64,000 bases of DNA from Bacteroidales bacterium UBA1410 (GTDB taxonomy: Bacteria; Bacteroidota; Bacteroidia; Bacteroidales; Dysgonomonadaceae). The notes below the pieces were generated by a model. The model did not search any database. It saw only the letters and a program-made list of their open reading frames with translations, and was not told the DNA's origin. Where the stretch lies: NCBI GenBank assembly GCA_002305015.1, contig DBPW01000019.1:1-64000 (forward strand), given 5' to 3'. Below, in pieces: positions 54,087 to 62,520 of the stretch; the first letter of the stretch is position 1, and each line of letters starts with the position of its first letter. Position numbers and translations under genes: made by a program.

Positions 54087-55238
54087 TTATTGCGGTTGGA
54101 TGATCGTTCCCTTTTTGATCTTTTCGAAGATGATTTGTGCAGCTCTGTCCGAAGCGCCGGGACCCCCCAGTATTTCGCGCATTTCCCGATAATTTTCCAG
54201 CATGGTTTGGCGGTACCGCTTAACAAATAAAAGGCGGTACAATTCTTCCCGGATATTTTCGACGGTAAAAAACTTGGCAAACAGTTCTTTTACCACCTCT
54301 TTGCCGCAAATCAAATTGACCAGCGAAATATAAGGGGTGTGCAAGATATGGCGAAAAGCCCAATAAGCGAGATGTGGCAGCGGGGTTTTGTAGCATACAG
54401 CTTGAGGAACGTCAAGCAGTGCCGTTTCCAGCGTTGCCGTTCCCGAAGTCACCAGCGCAGCATCGGCTTGTGCCAATATCCGGTAGGTTTGTCCAAAAAG
54501 CAAGGTTGCCGGTTGCCCCTCCATAAAACGATTATAGAATTCCTCATCGATTCCCGGCGCACCGGCGATGATGAGTTGATATCCATCGAAGCTTTTTGCA
54601 GCCTGTAACATCGTGGGCAAATTAGCCGAAATTTCCTGTTTTCGACTGCCGGCAAGTAACGCAATCACGGGTTTGCTTTCCAATTGGTTTGCCTTAACGA
54701 ATTCTTCGAATGTTTCGTTCCGATAGGCTCTTTCGTTTATGCTGTCCACCGTCGGATTGCCCACATAGTGTACCTTGTAGTGATGTTTTTCGAAATAATC
54801 CACTTCAAAGGGGAGGATACAAAGCATCTCATCGACATACTTTTTGAATGATTTTACCCGATATTCCTTCCAAGCCCACACTTTAGGCGAAATGTAATAA
54901 TGTACCTGAATATGGAGTTTCGTTTTCACGAATTTGGCTATTCGAAGATTGAAACCCGGATAATCGATGAGAATAACCACATCGGGACGATAGTCGGCAA
55001 TATCTTTTTTGCATTGACGGATAGCCGCTGTAATCGTGCCCAGATGGGTGATGACGGGAAGAAATCCCATGTATGCCATTTCGCGGTAATGTTTGACAAG
55101 CGTACCCCCTTGGGCCTGCATCAAATCGCCGCCAAAGTAACGAAAATCGGCATCGTTGTCCACTTTTTTGAGCGACTCCATCAGATTCGACGCATGCAGG
55201 TCGCCCGATGCTTCTCCGGCAATCAGGTAGTATTTCAT
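54087..55238 (-). CDS. lpxB: Lipid-A-disaccharide synthase
   Basis: LpxB (GT19) joins UDP-2,3-diacylglucosamine and lipid X to form the lipid A disaccharide. The 383-residue protein starts with YYLIAGEASGDLHASNLMESL and has DFRYFGGDLMQAQG, VILIDYPGFNLRIAKFVK, YYISPKVWAWKEYRVKSFKK and PVIALLAGSRKQEISANLP. LpxB has many of the family motifs, so the call is firm. Four bp after surE, eight before the ATPase gene. Confidence 0.97.
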   Translation of the reverse strand: MKYYLIAGEASGDLHASNLMESLKKVDNDADFRYFGGDLMQAQGGTLVKHYREMAYMGFLPVITHLGTITAAIRQCKKDIADYRPDVVILIDYPGFNLRIAKFVKTKLHIQVHYYISPKVWAWKEYRVKSFKKYVDEMLCILPFEVDYFEKHHYKVHYVGNPTVDSINERAYRNETFEEFVKANQLESKPVIALLAGSRKQEISANLPTMLQAAKSFDGYQLIIAGAPGIDEEFYNRFMEGQPATLLFGQTYRILAQADAALVTSGTATLETALLDVPQAVCYKTPLPHLAYWAFRHILHTPYISLVNLICGKEVVKELFAKFFTVENIREELYRLLFVKRYRQTMLENYREMREILGGPGASDRAAQIIFEKIKKGTIIQPQ

Positions 55239-55242
55239 TGTT

Positions 55243-56025
55243 TTACTGTGAACATGTTTGTTGGAATTCCCATTGTTGAAGATGAGGGATAAAATCGTAT
55301 GCCGTCATGTCGATTTTCACGGGCACGATGGCTGCATATCCGTTTGCCAACGCCCATTCGTCGGAGTTGTGATTGTCGCCTTCCCAATTTTCGAAGTTGC
55401 CCGTCATCCGAAAAATATCGCGGCCCATTTCATCCTGCATCTTGAAATATTCGTTCACCCATTTTCCTTGCGTTTGGGAAGCGATTCTTATTCCTTTTAC
55501 TTCTCCCTCGGGGATGTTTACGTTCAGGCAAACACCCCGGGGTAAACCTTCTTCCAGTACCTTCACGGCTACTTTGCGTGCTATCCGGCATGCCGTGGAG
55601 AAGTCGGGATCGCTTTGGTGGTTACATAAGGAAACTGCCACTGAAGGAACATTAAATATGCAGCCTTCGATAGCGGCACCCACCGTGCCCGAATATAATA
55701 CGCTGATTCCCGCATTCGATCCGTGGTTGATTCCGGACATCACCAAATCGGGTTTGCGGTACATAAACTCGTTCAACGCCAGTTTTACGCAATCCACCGG
55801 TGTCCCGTTACAAGCATACCATTTGACATTATCCTTTTCTTTCACTAATTCGCTATACAATGGAGTATTCGATGTAATGGCACACGACATGCCCGAGCGA
55901 GGCCTGTCCGGCGCAAAAACAACAATATCTCCCAAGTCTTTTAACGTTTCAACCAACGATGAAATGCCTTGAGCTTCATATCCATCGTCGTTTGTTACCA
56001 ATATGAGTGGTCTTTTTTCGGCCAT
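55243..56025 (-). CDS. surE: 5'/3'-nucleotidase SurE
   Basis: SurE is a divalent metal-dependent nucleotidase. The 260-residue protein has the metal site VTNDDGYEAQGI at the N-terminus, VVFAPDRPRSGMSCAIT and MSGINHGSNAGISVLYSGTVGAAIEG, all typical. First gene of the surE-lpxB-ATPase-permease operon. A minus-strand TAATTTTG element at 56051-56058 is a likely -7 box, with no clear upstream partner. Confidence 0.96.
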   Translation of the reverse strand: MAEKRPLILVTNDDGYEAQGISSLVETLKDLGDIVVFAPDRPRSGMSCAITSNTPLYSELVKEKDNVKWYACNGTPVDCVKLALNEFMYRKPDLVMSGINHGSNAGISVLYSGTVGAAIEGCIFNVPSVAVSLCNHQSDPDFSTACRIARKVAVKVLEEGLPRGVCLNVNIPEGEVKGIRIASQTQGKWVNEYFKMQDEMGRDIFRMTGNFENWEGDNHNSDEWALANGYAAIVPVKIDMTAYDFIPHLQQWEFQQTCSQ

Positions 56026-56172
56026 AGTATCTCTAATTTTAGATGAAAGACAAAATTAACAAAATTCGGGCATTATTCCTTCTTTTCATTGGTTACAAAA
56101 TTGTTAAATCCGCAATTTTCATTCCAAACCAACAATTACCGCCTCGTTTTTTCCCTTATAAAATATTATCGT

Positions 56173-56180
56173 TATTTTTG
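56173..56180 (+). promoter_or_regulatory. -7 element (TATTTTTG) for the alkaline phosphatase gene
   Basis: TATTTTTG matches TAnnTTTG, about 65 bp before the ATG; the upstream element is a T-rich run without TTTG. Confidence 0.4.
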
Positions 56181-56245
56181 TACCCTTGAATAAGTCGGCT
56201 TCTACAGCTCATCTCTTCAGCTTTTTAATGTAAATCAACGAAAAT

Positions 56246-57877
56246 ATGAAAAAAACGGTATTGTTATTTTATGTGTTGGTCTTTTCGGTGTTTGCTTTTG
56301 CGCAGCAAGTAAGGCCGGTTAAGAATGTTATCGTGATGATCTCCGACGGAACGTCCGTTGGCGTATATTCTGCTGCACGTTGGTATAAAATGTACAATCG
56401 ACTTGGCGAGTCGTTGCATGTCGATCCTTACATGACGGGCACGGTTACTACCTTTTCGTCCAATGCCCCCATTGGCGACTCGGCCCCTACCGGCTCGGCT
56501 TACGCAACCGGTGTTCTTCAGCAATCGGGCAATGTGGCCATTCATCCCGAGGCCGATCCCGGAAAAGATATTTATCCCGTCGATACGTCGCGAACCTATC
56601 AACCCGCGGCCACCATTCTCGAAGCATCGCGCATAGAAAAAGCAAAGGCGACGGGATTGGTGGTTACCTGTGAATTTCCCCATGCTACACCCGCCGATTT
56701 TTCGGCCCATTATTACAATCGGGGAAACTATAAAGCCCTTGCGCCGCAAATAGCCTATCAAAATCTCGATGTGATGTTCGGCGGGGGGACAAGCATATTG
56801 ACCGACGATATCCGGCAGCACTTCAACCATAACGGCATAACGTTGATCGAAGACGATAAGCAGGCACTGATGAACTATTCGGGAAAAGGAAAGGTTTGGG
56901 CGCTTTTCGGCGAAAAAGCACTTCCTTACGATTTGGACAGAAATCCCGATGAAGTGCCGTCGCTTGCCGAGATGACGGAAAAAGCATTGGAAATCTTGTC
57001 GAAACAGGAGAATGGTTTTTTTCTGATGGTGGAAGGCAGCCAGGTCGATTGGGCAGCCCATGCCAACGATCCGGTGGGTATCATTACCGAATTTCTTGCT
57101 TTTGATGAAGCAGTGGGGAAAGTGATGGATTTTGCCCGCAGCAACGGCGAAACGGCGGTAATCGTTCTTGCCGATCACGGCAACAGCGGCTTCACTATTG
57201 GTTCTTCCCGTTGTAAAGGGTACGACAGGTTATCGCTTGCCGAACTGTTTTCGACCGTTTCGCAATGCAAGCTCACCGCCTCGGGGATCGAGGCCGTATT
57301 GGTAAATACACGACCTGAAAACGTGAAAGGCGAATTCAAGAAATACACCGGTATCGATTTGACGGACGAGGAGGTTGAGATGCTGCTCTCGTCAAAAAAC
57401 TATAAGGCGGACGATTACACGCAGGTAAAAAACAGCAACAACATGTTGAACAACATTGTGAATATCCTGAATGCGCACATGTGTTTCGGTTTCACTACGG
57501 GCGGACATACGGGCGAAGAGGTGTTGCTCTCGGCTTACCATCCTTTTGGCGACGTTCCCCGCGGTCATCTCCGCAATCTTGACGTGAATGCCTATCTGGT
57601 TGAGGTTTCGGGATTGACCACCCCGTTGCACGAACTCTCCGACCGCATTTTTGCCAAGCATACTGCTGTTTTTTCGGGAATGAACTATACGATCGATAGT
57701 CGCGATCCCGATTTCCCTGTCCTGAAAGTGAAGAAAGGGAAAAACACGCTGGAGATAAAAGCTTTTTCGTCGGTAGCCCGGTTAAACGGCAAGCCTTTCG
57801 ATATAGGGTCGGTTGTGGTGTATATCGATAAAAATCGCACTTTCTATCTTCCGCAAGACCTTGCCAAGAAGCTGTAA
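56246..57877 (+). CDS. Secreted alkaline phosphatase
   Basis: A periplasmic metal-dependent phosphomonoesterase of the alkaline phosphatase superfamily. The 543-residue protein has a signal peptide (FAFAQQ), the metal-binding IVMISDGTSVGVYSAARWY and the nucleophile region GDSAPTGSAYATGV, with the Asp-Ser-Ala motif. Metal sites continue with EGSQVDWAAHANDPV, VLADHGNSGFTIG and FTTGGHTGEEVLLSAYHP. The usual ADHETGG reads ADHGNSG here, though the Asp-His pair is kept. It is a single gene with its own -7 element. Substrate specificity unknown. Confidence 0.93.
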   Translation: MKKTVLLFYVLVFSVFAFAQQVRPVKNVIVMISDGTSVGVYSAARWYKMYNRLGESLHVDPYMTGTVTTFSSNAPIGDSAPTGSAYATGVLQQSGNVAIHPEADPGKDIYPVDTSRTYQPAATILEASRIEKAKATGLVVTCEFPHATPADFSAHYYNRGNYKALAPQIAYQNLDVMFGGGTSILTDDIRQHFNHNGITLIEDDKQALMNYSGKGKVWALFGEKALPYDLDRNPDEVPSLAEMTEKALEILSKQENGFFLMVEGSQVDWAAHANDPVGIITEFLAFDEAVGKVMDFARSNGETAVIVLADHGNSGFTIGSSRCKGYDRLSLAELFSTVSQCKLTASGIEAVLVNTRPENVKGEFKKYTGIDLTDEEVEMLLSSKNYKADDYTQVKNSNNMLNNIVNILNAHMCFGFTTGGHTGEEVLLSAYHPFGDVPRGHLRNLDVNAYLVEVSGLTTPLHELSDRIFAKHTAVFSGMNYTIDSRDPDFPVLKVKKGKNTLEIKAFSSVARLNGKPFDIGSVVVYIDKNRTFYLPQDLAKKL

Positions 57878-58058
57878 ATTCGGAGGAGAATTATCGTAAT
57901 GATTATTATGCAGGGAAAAACGCACTTTACATAGAAAAATCAGGGAGAGGATTAAATCTTGCCTTTGGTACGTTTTCATGTATTTTTTTGGCAATTTATC
58001 GGCAGTTTGTATCGATCAAAAAACTTGCTTTTGTGTTGAAATATGAAAAATAAAAACG

Positions 58059-58066
58059 TATCTTTG
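58059..58066 (+). promoter_or_regulatory. -7 element (TATCTTTG) for tRNA-Lys
   Basis: TATCTTTG is an exact TAnnTTTG match, 20 bp before the tRNA. GTTG at 58034-58037 (21-bp gap) is a weak partner. Confidence 0.5.
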
Positions 58067-58086
58067 CATCTTCAAAAAAGAAGAGC

Positions 58087-58159
58087 GACTCCGTAGCTCA
58101 GTTGGTAGAGCAATTGACTCTTAATCAATGGGTCGAGGGTTCGAGCCCCTCCGGGGTCA
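58087..58159 (+). tRNA. tRNA-Lys (anticodon CTT)
   Basis: The cloverleaf has acceptor arms GACTCCG and CGGGGTC (one T-G pair), a D arm with AGCTCAGTTGGTAGAGC, an anticodon arm ATTGA-CTCTTAA-TCAAT with CTT at 34-36, and a T arm with GGGTTCGAGCCC. The CCA end is not encoded. Accessory DNA starts about 50 bp downstream. Confidence 0.96.
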
Positions 58160-58212
58160 CCTGAAAAAGCGCTTAAATAGAGATATTTAGGCGTTTATTT
58201 TTATAATAAAAT

Positions 58213-58929
58213 ACATTAGTGTCCGGAGAAAAAATCTCCGATAGTGTTCAATAATTTAAAATATAGGGAGTTACAACGCAAAAAATATTTTTCGATTAGA
58301 ACTCGTAAGTTTGCAGAGTGGCATTAGAGCCCATTCTTGCAGGCTATGAATAAAGGCAAAACAATTTTCGCGCAACTTTATGTCTCTCTTTACCGAATAT
58401 GAATTTAGCAAGTGTGTCAAGCGTTACCATGGTGACCGACATGAAATAAAGTTTAATTGCCGAGATCACTTCTTGGTAATGAGCTTTGCACAATTCACAA
58501 ACAGGAGTGGTTTGAGAGATATTGAGACTACTCTTGATCTCTGTTCGCAGGATTTGTATAGGTCCGGGTTGAAGATAATGCCTAAATCTACACTTGCCGA
58601 ACTTTATCGGGAAAGATGGCAGATTGAAATTTTCTTCAAATGGATCAAGCAGTACTTGCATATTAAAAACCTTCTACGGTACATCCCAAAATGCTGTCTA
58701 TACGCAGATATGGATAGCCGTTTGCGACTATCTGCTGCTTATCATCGCGAAGAAGAAATATGAACAGAAACCAACTCTTCATACAATCTCTAATTCTATC
58801 GGACAAATCCTCTTCAAAAGAGGAGATATCCGGGACTTTTATAACAAACCTGACGAGTCGCTTAATGTTTCGGATGAAGACTCTTGCAAGCAACTTACTT
58901 TATGGTAAAATTTCTCCGGACAGCAATGT
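58213..58929 (+). mobile_element. Decayed IS4-type insertion sequence with 19-bp terminal inverted repeats
   Basis: The left end ACATTAGTGTCCGGAGAAA (58213-58231) matches the reverse complement of the right end, 58911-58929, at 17 of 19 positions; the inner 11 bp are identical. The element is about 717 bp, roughly half the size of an active IS of this group, because the transposase gene inside is deleted and frameshifted. No clear target duplication was found. It lies between tRNA-Lys and the restriction-modification genes. Confidence 0.75.
58346..58908 (+). pseudogene. Broken IS4-family (DUF4372-type) transposase
   Basis: Three pieces of one transposase lie in order. A start (MNKGKTIFAQL) at 58346 is followed by a one-base shift near 58378, after which frame 58380 continues (FTEYEFSKCVKRY, LVMSFAQFTNRSGLRDIETT). 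The central DDE catalytic part is missing: the sequence jumps from GLKIMPKSTLAE to the C-terminal LYRERWQIEIFFKWIKQYL. A second shift near 58670 moves to another frame, with FYGTSQNAVYTQIWIAVCDYLLLIIAKK and a C-terminal tail to 58908. It cannot make an active transposase. Confidence 0.85.
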
Positions 58930-59004
58930 TTGGAAATAATAACGTAAATTTGATGCGAAAAATTCAAAATCATTTTTCAACCCAAAGTAATTCAACAATG
59001 AATT

Positions 59005-60243
59005 ATGATTAATATTTTTGATAAACCTTCGCTTTTGGACAAAGCATTTGGCAATAATGTAGAACTTTTGCCCGGAGTCAATGAGCTTTTTGAGTTAGAA
59101 TTGGCATTTATGGAATACAGCAGTTTGCCAAGTGAACAGTTATTAGAAAGAACAGCTTTCATAAAATCCATTGACAACAATTTTTCAAAACATTATTTGT
59201 TATACTCAAATCATTCCGATAAAATTAATGCCAACAGGACTTCAGCAACCCAAGCCTATTTTGAGGGAGGTAAATTTTCAACCGGTTATGCTACTCATGG
59301 CCTTTTTCCTTATCGGGGAAAATTTCATCCGCAGTTGATTAAAGGATTGATGAACATTCTCAATATTCAAAAAGGTGAAACTGTTTTAGATCCAATGGCA
59401 GGCAGTGGCACTACCAGTATCGAATCGGCCTTGATGGGAATAAATTCACTGGCAATTGATGTCAGCCCATTTTGTCAATTTATGATAAAAACAAAATATG
59501 AAGCATTAACTATAGATTTAAAGTCATTAGAAAACACTATATTTGACAGTAGAAAAATATTTAATTTTTTTATAAGTGGAAATGTTTTGGAAAGAATTAA
59601 TAAGATAGAAGATACCAATAAAAGAAAAATATACGACCTCGCTTTTTTAGCCTTTTTAGACGCTTTGGGATACTCTAAAAGGGTCATAAAATCAAATCAC
59701 CAACAATTGTTCGACAAAGTATTGCCCCGATATATCGAAACAGCAAAATCATTTTTATCTAACCCGTATTTTGAACAAGATAAAATTGGCAATTTGGAAA
59801 TCTTATTCGATTCAGATGCCTTAAATATGAAGATAGAGAAAGATTCAATAGATTGCATAATTACTTCTCCACCCTATTCTTTCGCAATTGATTATGCCGA
59901 AAATGACAGAGACCAATTGGAATTTTTAGGTTATGATGCGGATGAACTAAAAAACAAATTGATTGGGTTGAAAGGAAAAACTAAAAGCCAAAAACTTCAA
60001 AACTATTTTTCCGATATGGATACGTTTTGTTCACAAGTTTCTCATGTATTAAAGCAAGGGAAATATTTTGTAATGATAATCGGGTCAAACACAAATCAAA
60101 CCGGTGGAGTAAGACTTGAGGAGACGGTTATAAATTCAGCCATGAAATATGATATGCCATTAGTAAAAAGCATATTAAAACCTATAAAAGGGATGAGAAA
60201 CACCATGAAAGACGAATATATACTAATTTTTGAAAAAAATTAA
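59005..60243 (+). CDS. DNA methyltransferase with SPPY motif (M1 of a probable R-M system)
   Basis: A 412-residue SAM-dependent DNA methyltransferase. The SAM motif DPMAGSGTTSIE (Asp129 to about 140) comes first and the catalytic TSPPYSFAIDYAENDRDQLE (Ser288-Tyr291) second, about 150 residues later. SPPY is most often seen in N4-cytosine methyltransferases; m6A is possible. The segment between the motifs (about 160-270) is Asn/Lys-rich and may be the target-recognition part. Stop and next start overlap by one base (TAATG), showing translational coupling with the endonuclease. Relatively AT-rich DNA and IS neighbours suggest acquisition by transfer. Confidence 0.85.
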   Translation: MINIFDKPSLLDKAFGNNVELLPGVNELFELELAFMEYSSLPSEQLLERTAFIKSIDNNFSKHYLLYSNHSDKINANRTSATQAYFEGGKFSTGYATHGLFPYRGKFHPQLIKGLMNILNIQKGETVLDPMAGSGTTSIESALMGINSLAIDVSPFCQFMIKTKYEALTIDLKSLENTIFDSRKIFNFFISGNVLERINKIEDTNKRKIYDLAFLAFLDALGYSKRVIKSNHQQLFDKVLPRYIETAKSFLSNPYFEQDKIGNLEILFDSDALNMKIEKDSIDCIITSPPYSFAIDYAENDRDQLEFLGYDADELKNKLIGLKGKTKSQKLQNYFSDMDTFCSQVSHVLKQGKYFVMIIGSNTNQTGGVRLEETVINSAMKYDMPLVKSILKPIKGMRNTMKDEYILIFEKN

Positions 60244-61229
60244 TGATGGCTAAAAGTATTGAGGAAAAAATTCAAACGGTGATTCGAAAAAATACTTTTT
60301 ATTTTTTTGATCCCAAATTTGAAGAAAGTTACGAGGGCTATATCAATTCATTGAAGGAAACACTTTTAATCGTTAAAAACAAAGTTGAAACCGAAGGATT
60401 GAAGAAAGAAATTTTCGAGTGGCTTTTATTCGAAAAGGAAAATGGATTGAGAGCTTTATTGGCTTTAACCGGATTTTCGAACGAATACTTAAAACGAATT
60501 ACGACCATTATTCGAATTGTAGATGATCCGGAATTAAACAAACTCGTTTACAAAGATAAATGGTATAATGAAAAAAATCCTGACAATATTCAAGAATGGT
60601 CTGACAGTACCATTCAGAAGCTCATAAGGGGAAATGAATATTTTAGAAAAGGAATTGTAAACATATTCTTCGAAGGTGGCTCTATCCCTTTTTTAGCAGA
60701 AACAATTCCTCTTTTCGAATTGAAAAAATTGAGTATTTCTAAACTGAAATTTGAAATTCCCGAATTAATTGACACTTTAATCCGTTATAAGGAAAAAGGA
60801 AGTTATTCCGGTAAGAAGGGAAATAATCCGGAAACATTAATTGCAAATATCCTCGACAAATTGGGAATTACTTACGAAACCGGCGATTTGACAGAGTTAA
60901 TCGATAATGCGCCGAACAACAAAAGAACGATGGATTTTATTATCCCGAACAAAAAGAATCCGGCAATCATTATCGAAAGTTCATTTTTGGCCACCACTTC
61001 GTCCGGTCAAGGTGATAAATCCAAAACAGAAATTTCTATTGACACATTAATTAAGTCTCATTATCCAAAAGCAATTTTTGTCGGTTTTGTGGATGGTATT
61101 GGATGGTACGTCAGAAAAGGTGATTTACGAAGAATGGTCACGGCTTATGAGGATGTTTTTACGTTTCACAAGGATGAATTGGAAAGATTTGAAAAACTAT
61201 TAATTGATAGAATTAGCAATGTTAGATAA
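60243..61229 (+). CDS. Probable type II restriction endonuclease (DpnII/MboI-like fold)
   Basis: The 328-residue protein sits between two methyltransferase genes. It has no strong family hallmark, but residues 225-260 show a PD-(D/E)XK-like core: Asp231 in TMDFIIPN and Glu245 in IIIESSFLATTSSGQGDKSK. The layout D-F-I-I...I-E-x-(S/N)-F...G-x-K, and YVRKGDLRRMVTAYEDVFT at the end, recall the DpnII/MboI group, in which a similar D..IExNF..GSK core occurs. That comparison is from memory. Starts: ATG at 60243 or 60246. Its stop is 11 bp inside the second methyltransferase. The cleavage site is unknown. Confidence 0.6.
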   Translation: MMAKSIEEKIQTVIRKNTFYFFDPKFEESYEGYINSLKETLLIVKNKVETEGLKKEIFEWLLFEKENGLRALLALTGFSNEYLKRITTIIRIVDDPELNKLVYKDKWYNEKNPDNIQEWSDSTIQKLIRGNEYFRKGIVNIFFEGGSIPFLAETIPLFELKKLSISKLKFEIPELIDTLIRYKEKGSYSGKKGNNPETLIANILDKLGITYETGDLTELIDNAPNNKRTMDFIIPNKKNPAIIIESSFLATTSSGQGDKSKTEISIDTLIKSHYPKAIFVGFVDGIGWYVRKGDLRRMVTAYEDVFTFHKDELERFEKLLIDRISNVR

Positions 61230-62286
61230 ATACTTAAATAAGATTTCACAAGGTGATTGTCTCGAGTTATTCAAAGATATTCCGAATAATTCCGTAGATG
61301 TAACTTTTGCCGATCCTCCGTTCAATTTGAAAAAAAACTATTCGAGTTATAAAGACAGTCTCGAATTTCAAGAGTATTTGGATTGGTGCAAGAAATGGAT
61401 TTCAGAAATGGTCAGAGTAACGAAGCCCACAGGTTCAATTTTTGTACATAATATTCCCAAGTGGTTGACATACTATGCAACATTTCTCAATAAACATGCC
61501 CATTTCAAGCACTGGATTGCATGGGATGCACCTACTGCGCCTATGGGAAAATCGCTTCAACCGGCGCATTATGGGATACTTTTTTATACGAAAGAACAAA
61601 AAGATTCTAAAATTTATGAACTAAGATATCCTCATAAACGAGACAGAAAACAAGGTTACTTGTTGAAAGACTATGGAGGGAAAAAAGATTTACTCCATCC
61701 ATTCGGTCCATTAGTTTCTGATGTATGGACAGATATTCACCGAATTAAACACAATTCTAAAAGAGACCCACATCCCTGTCAATTACCCCTTCATCTGATG
61801 GATAGATTAATTCTTTTGACTACCGATGAGGGTGATATAGTATTGGATCCGTTCTCTGGGACAGGAACAACGGCTATCTCCGCAAAACGTCTGGGACGGC
61901 AATTTATCGGTTTTGAATTGGATAAAAAATATGTAGAAATTTCAGAGCAAAAGCTTGAGCATACGCTCCCAAATTTCCGAATTGGCAATAATTGGGTTAG
62001 TTTCTATCTGAATGATATCGTTACAATAAAAGACAAAGATTGGCCTGATCTTTCTCAATATTTTTCCGTTCCAAATCCTATAAGAAATATTGATTTCGAG
62101 AAAGTTAAATTAATAGATAAAAGCTGGATCCCTGAAGATGCTTACTTTCTTGAATCCAAAGAAAAGTCAATAAAAAATGTTAGCCATACGGTAACGGCCA
62201 TAAAAGAATCGACAAAATATAAAGATAATTCGGGAAATAAATCTACACATATCGATATATTATCCAAACCGGCCATAGCAAAATAA
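61219..62286 (+). CDS. Beta-class DNA methyltransferase with DPPF motif (M2 of the R-M system)
   Basis: A methyltransferase whose catalytic motif comes first (TFADPPFNLKKNYSSY, Asp32-Phe35) and SAM motif last (DPFSGTGTTAISAKRLG, Asp210), which is the beta order. DPPF favours N6-adenine methylation, in contrast to M1. I prefer the ATG at 61219 (MLDKYLNKISQGDCLELF) over the TTG at 61204; it overlaps the endonuclease gene by 11 bp. Residues after about 250 form an additional C-terminal region of unknown role. Two different methyltransferases suggest an asymmetric or unusual site. Confidence 0.88.
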   Translation: MLDKYLNKISQGDCLELFKDIPNNSVDVTFADPPFNLKKNYSSYKDSLEFQEYLDWCKKWISEMVRVTKPTGSIFVHNIPKWLTYYATFLNKHAHFKHWIAWDAPTAPMGKSLQPAHYGILFYTKEQKDSKIYELRYPHKRDRKQGYLLKDYGGKKDLLHPFGPLVSDVWTDIHRIKHNSKRDPHPCQLPLHLMDRLILLTTDEGDIVLDPFSGTGTTAISAKRLGRQFIGFELDKKYVEISEQKLEHTLPNFRIGNNWVSFYLNDIVTIKDKDWPDLSQYFSVPNPIRNIDFEKVKLIDKSWIPEDAYFLESKEKSIKNVSHTVTAIKESTKYKDNSGNKSTHIDILSKPAIAK

Positions 62287-62520
62287 GAATGATTCGTAAC
62301 CATTCGGTGATGCCCGTATAGGAATTCATATTCAGACAGTTTTTGAAGATTTTATTTCAAAAACGTTGAAAACATTCGGAGTTGATATAAAGTTTTTGGG
62401 AGTTTCTTTGATCCCGGTTGTGTGGGAGCAGTTCAGCCAAGTCTTTCGAATAGTCGTTGTCTGTATCGTCCTGTATCGTCCTGATTTTTGTTTACAGTTT
62501 TATTAATTATTTGATTTAGA
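62287..62520. other. Spacer between the R-M operon and IS1182-type element
   Basis: No complete gene. An open frame without a start runs from 62300 to a TAA at 62504-62506; it may be the remnant of a gene cut by the insertion. A 10-bp direct repeat (CTGTATCGTC twice, 62461-62480) lies 40 bp before the IS end. Confidence 0.6.

Noticed and set aside
56264..57178. 304-codon minus-strand frame
   Set aside because: It is antisense to the alkaline phosphatase gene, whose motifs are clear.
58087..58159. tRNA-Lys as a proven attachment site
   Set aside because: I searched by eye for a second copy of the tRNA 3' end downstream and did not see one, and there is no integrase in the window.
58380..58763. 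127-codon open frame read as a stand-alone protein
   Set aside because: It is part of a transposase with a frameshift before it, a deletion in it and a frameshift near 58670; it is annotated as a pseudogene instead.
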